From the NCBI GenBank assembly GCA_019509985.1, contig JAEKLF010000075.1, positions 1 through 53,157 of the forward strand: 53,157 nt of DNA, in the 5' to 3' direction. Source of the stretch: Burkholderiales bacterium. Its GTDB lineage: Bacteria > Pseudomonadota > Gammaproteobacteria > Burkholderiales > Burkholderiaceae_C. A program made the translations under genes and the position numbers. Position 1 is the stretch's first letter. Every line of letters begins with the position of its first letter. Shown here one piece after another: positions 52,166 through 53,157 of the stretch. The notes beneath the pieces were generated by a model. That model worked only from the letters and a program-made list of their open reading frames with translations. It was not told where the DNA came from and made no database searches.

Positions 52166-53157
52166 GGACATCCTCGGTGGTGACGACCTCGCCGCGCAGC
52201 GAGTGCGCGAAGGCGGTCGTGATGCGCACGTCCACGAGCTGGTTCATCAGCCGCGGCGAGCCGGGAAAGTTGACGATGCGGTTGCACTCGGTGCGGCCCA
52301 TCAGCTCGGTGGCGTCCTTGCGGGCGGTGCCGGTGACGAGGATCTTCTCGACCTTGCCCACCATGCCCTGCGAGATCGTCAGCGCGTGCGCCTCGATGGC
52401 GGCCTGCAACTCCTGCAGGCGCTTGACCTTGACCTCATAGGGCGTCGTGTCCTCCAGCGCCGCCGCCGGTGTGCCGGGGCGGGGGCTGAAGATGAAGCTG
52501 AACGAGGCGTCGAAGCCGACGTCGTGCACCAGCTTCATCAGCTTGGCGTGGTCTTCGTCGGTTTCGCCGGGGAAGCCGACGATGAAGTCGCTGGCCAGCC
52601 GCAGGTCCGGGCGGATGGCGCGCAGCTTGCGCACGGTGCTCTTGAACTCCAGCGCCGTGTAGCCGCGTTTCATCGCCATCAGGATGCGGTCGCTGCCGTG
52701 CTGCACGGGCAGGTGCAGGTGGTTCACGAGCTGCGGGATCTTGCCGTAGGCCTCGATGAGGCGCGGGCTGAACTCGTTGGGGTGGCTGGTCGTGAAGCGC
52801 AGGCGGCGGATGCCGGGAATTTCGGCGGCATATTCCAGCAGCAGCGCCAGGTCGGCGAACTCGCTGGTGTCGCCCATCTTGCCGCGGTAGGCATTGACGT
52901 TCTGGCCGAGCAGGTTGATCTCCATGACGCCCTGGTCGGCCAGGCCGGCGATCTCGGTCAGCACGTCGTCGAACGGGCGCGAGACCTCCTCGCCGCGGGT
53001 GTAGGGCACCACGCAGTAGCTGCAGTACTTGGAGCAGCCTTCCATGATCGACACGAAGGCCGTCGCGCCCTCGACCTTGGCCGGAGGCAGGTGGTCGAAC
53101 TTCTCGATCTCGGGGAAGGAGATGTCCACCTGCGGGCGGCGCTGTTCGCGGCGGGCG
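52155..53157 (-). CDS. miaB: tRNA methylthiotransferase MiaB, C-terminal part (N-terminus outside window)
   Basis: Adds methylthio to i6A37 of tRNAs. The gene is cut by the window end: about 334 codons are present and the N-terminal UPF0004 domain is missing. The radical SAM cluster is in [18 protein letters not shown] (CxxxCxxC). Later motifs include [25 protein letters not shown] and [14 protein letters not shown]; a TRAM domain with the segment [17 protein letters not shown] ends the protein. The frame stays open to the last base. Confidence 0.96.
   Translation of the reverse strand, partial: ARREQRRPQVDISFPEIEKFDHLPPAKVEGATAFVSIMEGCSKYCSYCVVPYTRGEEVSRPFDDVLTEIAGLADQGVMEINLLGQNVNAYRGKMGDTSEFADLALLLEYAAEIPGIRRLRFTTSHPNEFSPRLIEAYGKIPQLVNHLHLPVQHGSDRILMAMKRGYTALEFKSTVRKLRAIRPDLRLASDFIVGFPGETDEDHAKLMKLVHDVGFDASFSFIFSPRPGTPAAALEDTTPYEVKVKRLQELQAAIEAHALTISQGMVGKVEKILVTGTARKDATELMGRTECNRIVNFPGSPRLMNQLVDVRITTAFAHSLRGEVVTTEDVLSA

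Overview
The window is GC-rich, densely coded chromosomal DNA that most resembles a Betaproteobacterium of the order Burkholderiales, probably near the Rubrivivax/Leptothrix/Roseateles group. This placement is inferred from gene orders: pilQ-aroK-aroB-dgt-gltB-gltD, mlaFEDACB with mlaA inside the operon, pilB-pilC-pilD-coaE-zapD-yacG, ispB divergent from rplU-rpmA-obgE-proB, and hemA-prfA-prmC with grxD-ubiX. No species can be named from the sequence alone.

Layout. 1-7220 (+): the 3' end of pilQ, a large Ig-like repeat lipoprotein, aroK, aroB and a dGTPase-like gene. 7242-8096: a solitary REP-associated tyrosine transposase (RAYT) element between imperfect inverted ends. 8161-14361 (+): gltB and gltD; gltD has apparently lost an internal piece near its 3' end and is frameshifted. 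14446-21576 (-): minor-pilin operon pilE-fimT-pilV-pilW-pilX-pilY1. 21878-25887 (+): phospholipid-trafficking operon mlaF-E-D-A-C-B. 25907-31517: central carbon genes, zwf-hexR (-) divergent from tal-pgi-HAD phosphatase (+), with a HexR-like operator inside the tal promoter. 31518-37151 (-): pilB-pilC-pilD-coaE-zapD-yacG. 37273-38377 (-): tRNA-Pro(CGG) and ispB. 38676-41606 (+): rplU-rpmA, a strong terminator, obgE-proB. 41664-46960: rppH (-) divergent from proS, a lytic transglycosylase and an M3 peptidase (+). 46973-51825 (-): ubiX, grxD, a small predicted outer-membrane protein, prmC, prfA, hemA. 51890-52165 (+): a small membrane protein. 52155-end (-): miaB, cut by the window edge.

How the genes fit together. 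Three separate blocks supply the type IV pilus: secretin PilQ, the minor pilins with the PilY1 tip protein, and the motor ATPase, platform and prepilin peptidase. The Ig-like lipoprotein lies at the normally tight pilQ-aroK junction and is a candidate pilus- or surface-associated accessory. The rest is largely housekeeping: shikimate pathway, glutamate synthesis, outer-membrane lipid asymmetry, the oxidative pentose phosphate branch under HexR, translation termination, heme and quinone synthesis.

I found no CRISPR array, prophage, toxin-antitoxin pair or recognisable defence island. The observations most worth a second look are the broken gltD 3' end, the pilQ-adjacent Ig lipoprotein with EF-hand-like loops, the RAYT element whose ribosome-binding site lies in a hairpin, and the HexR-like operator.
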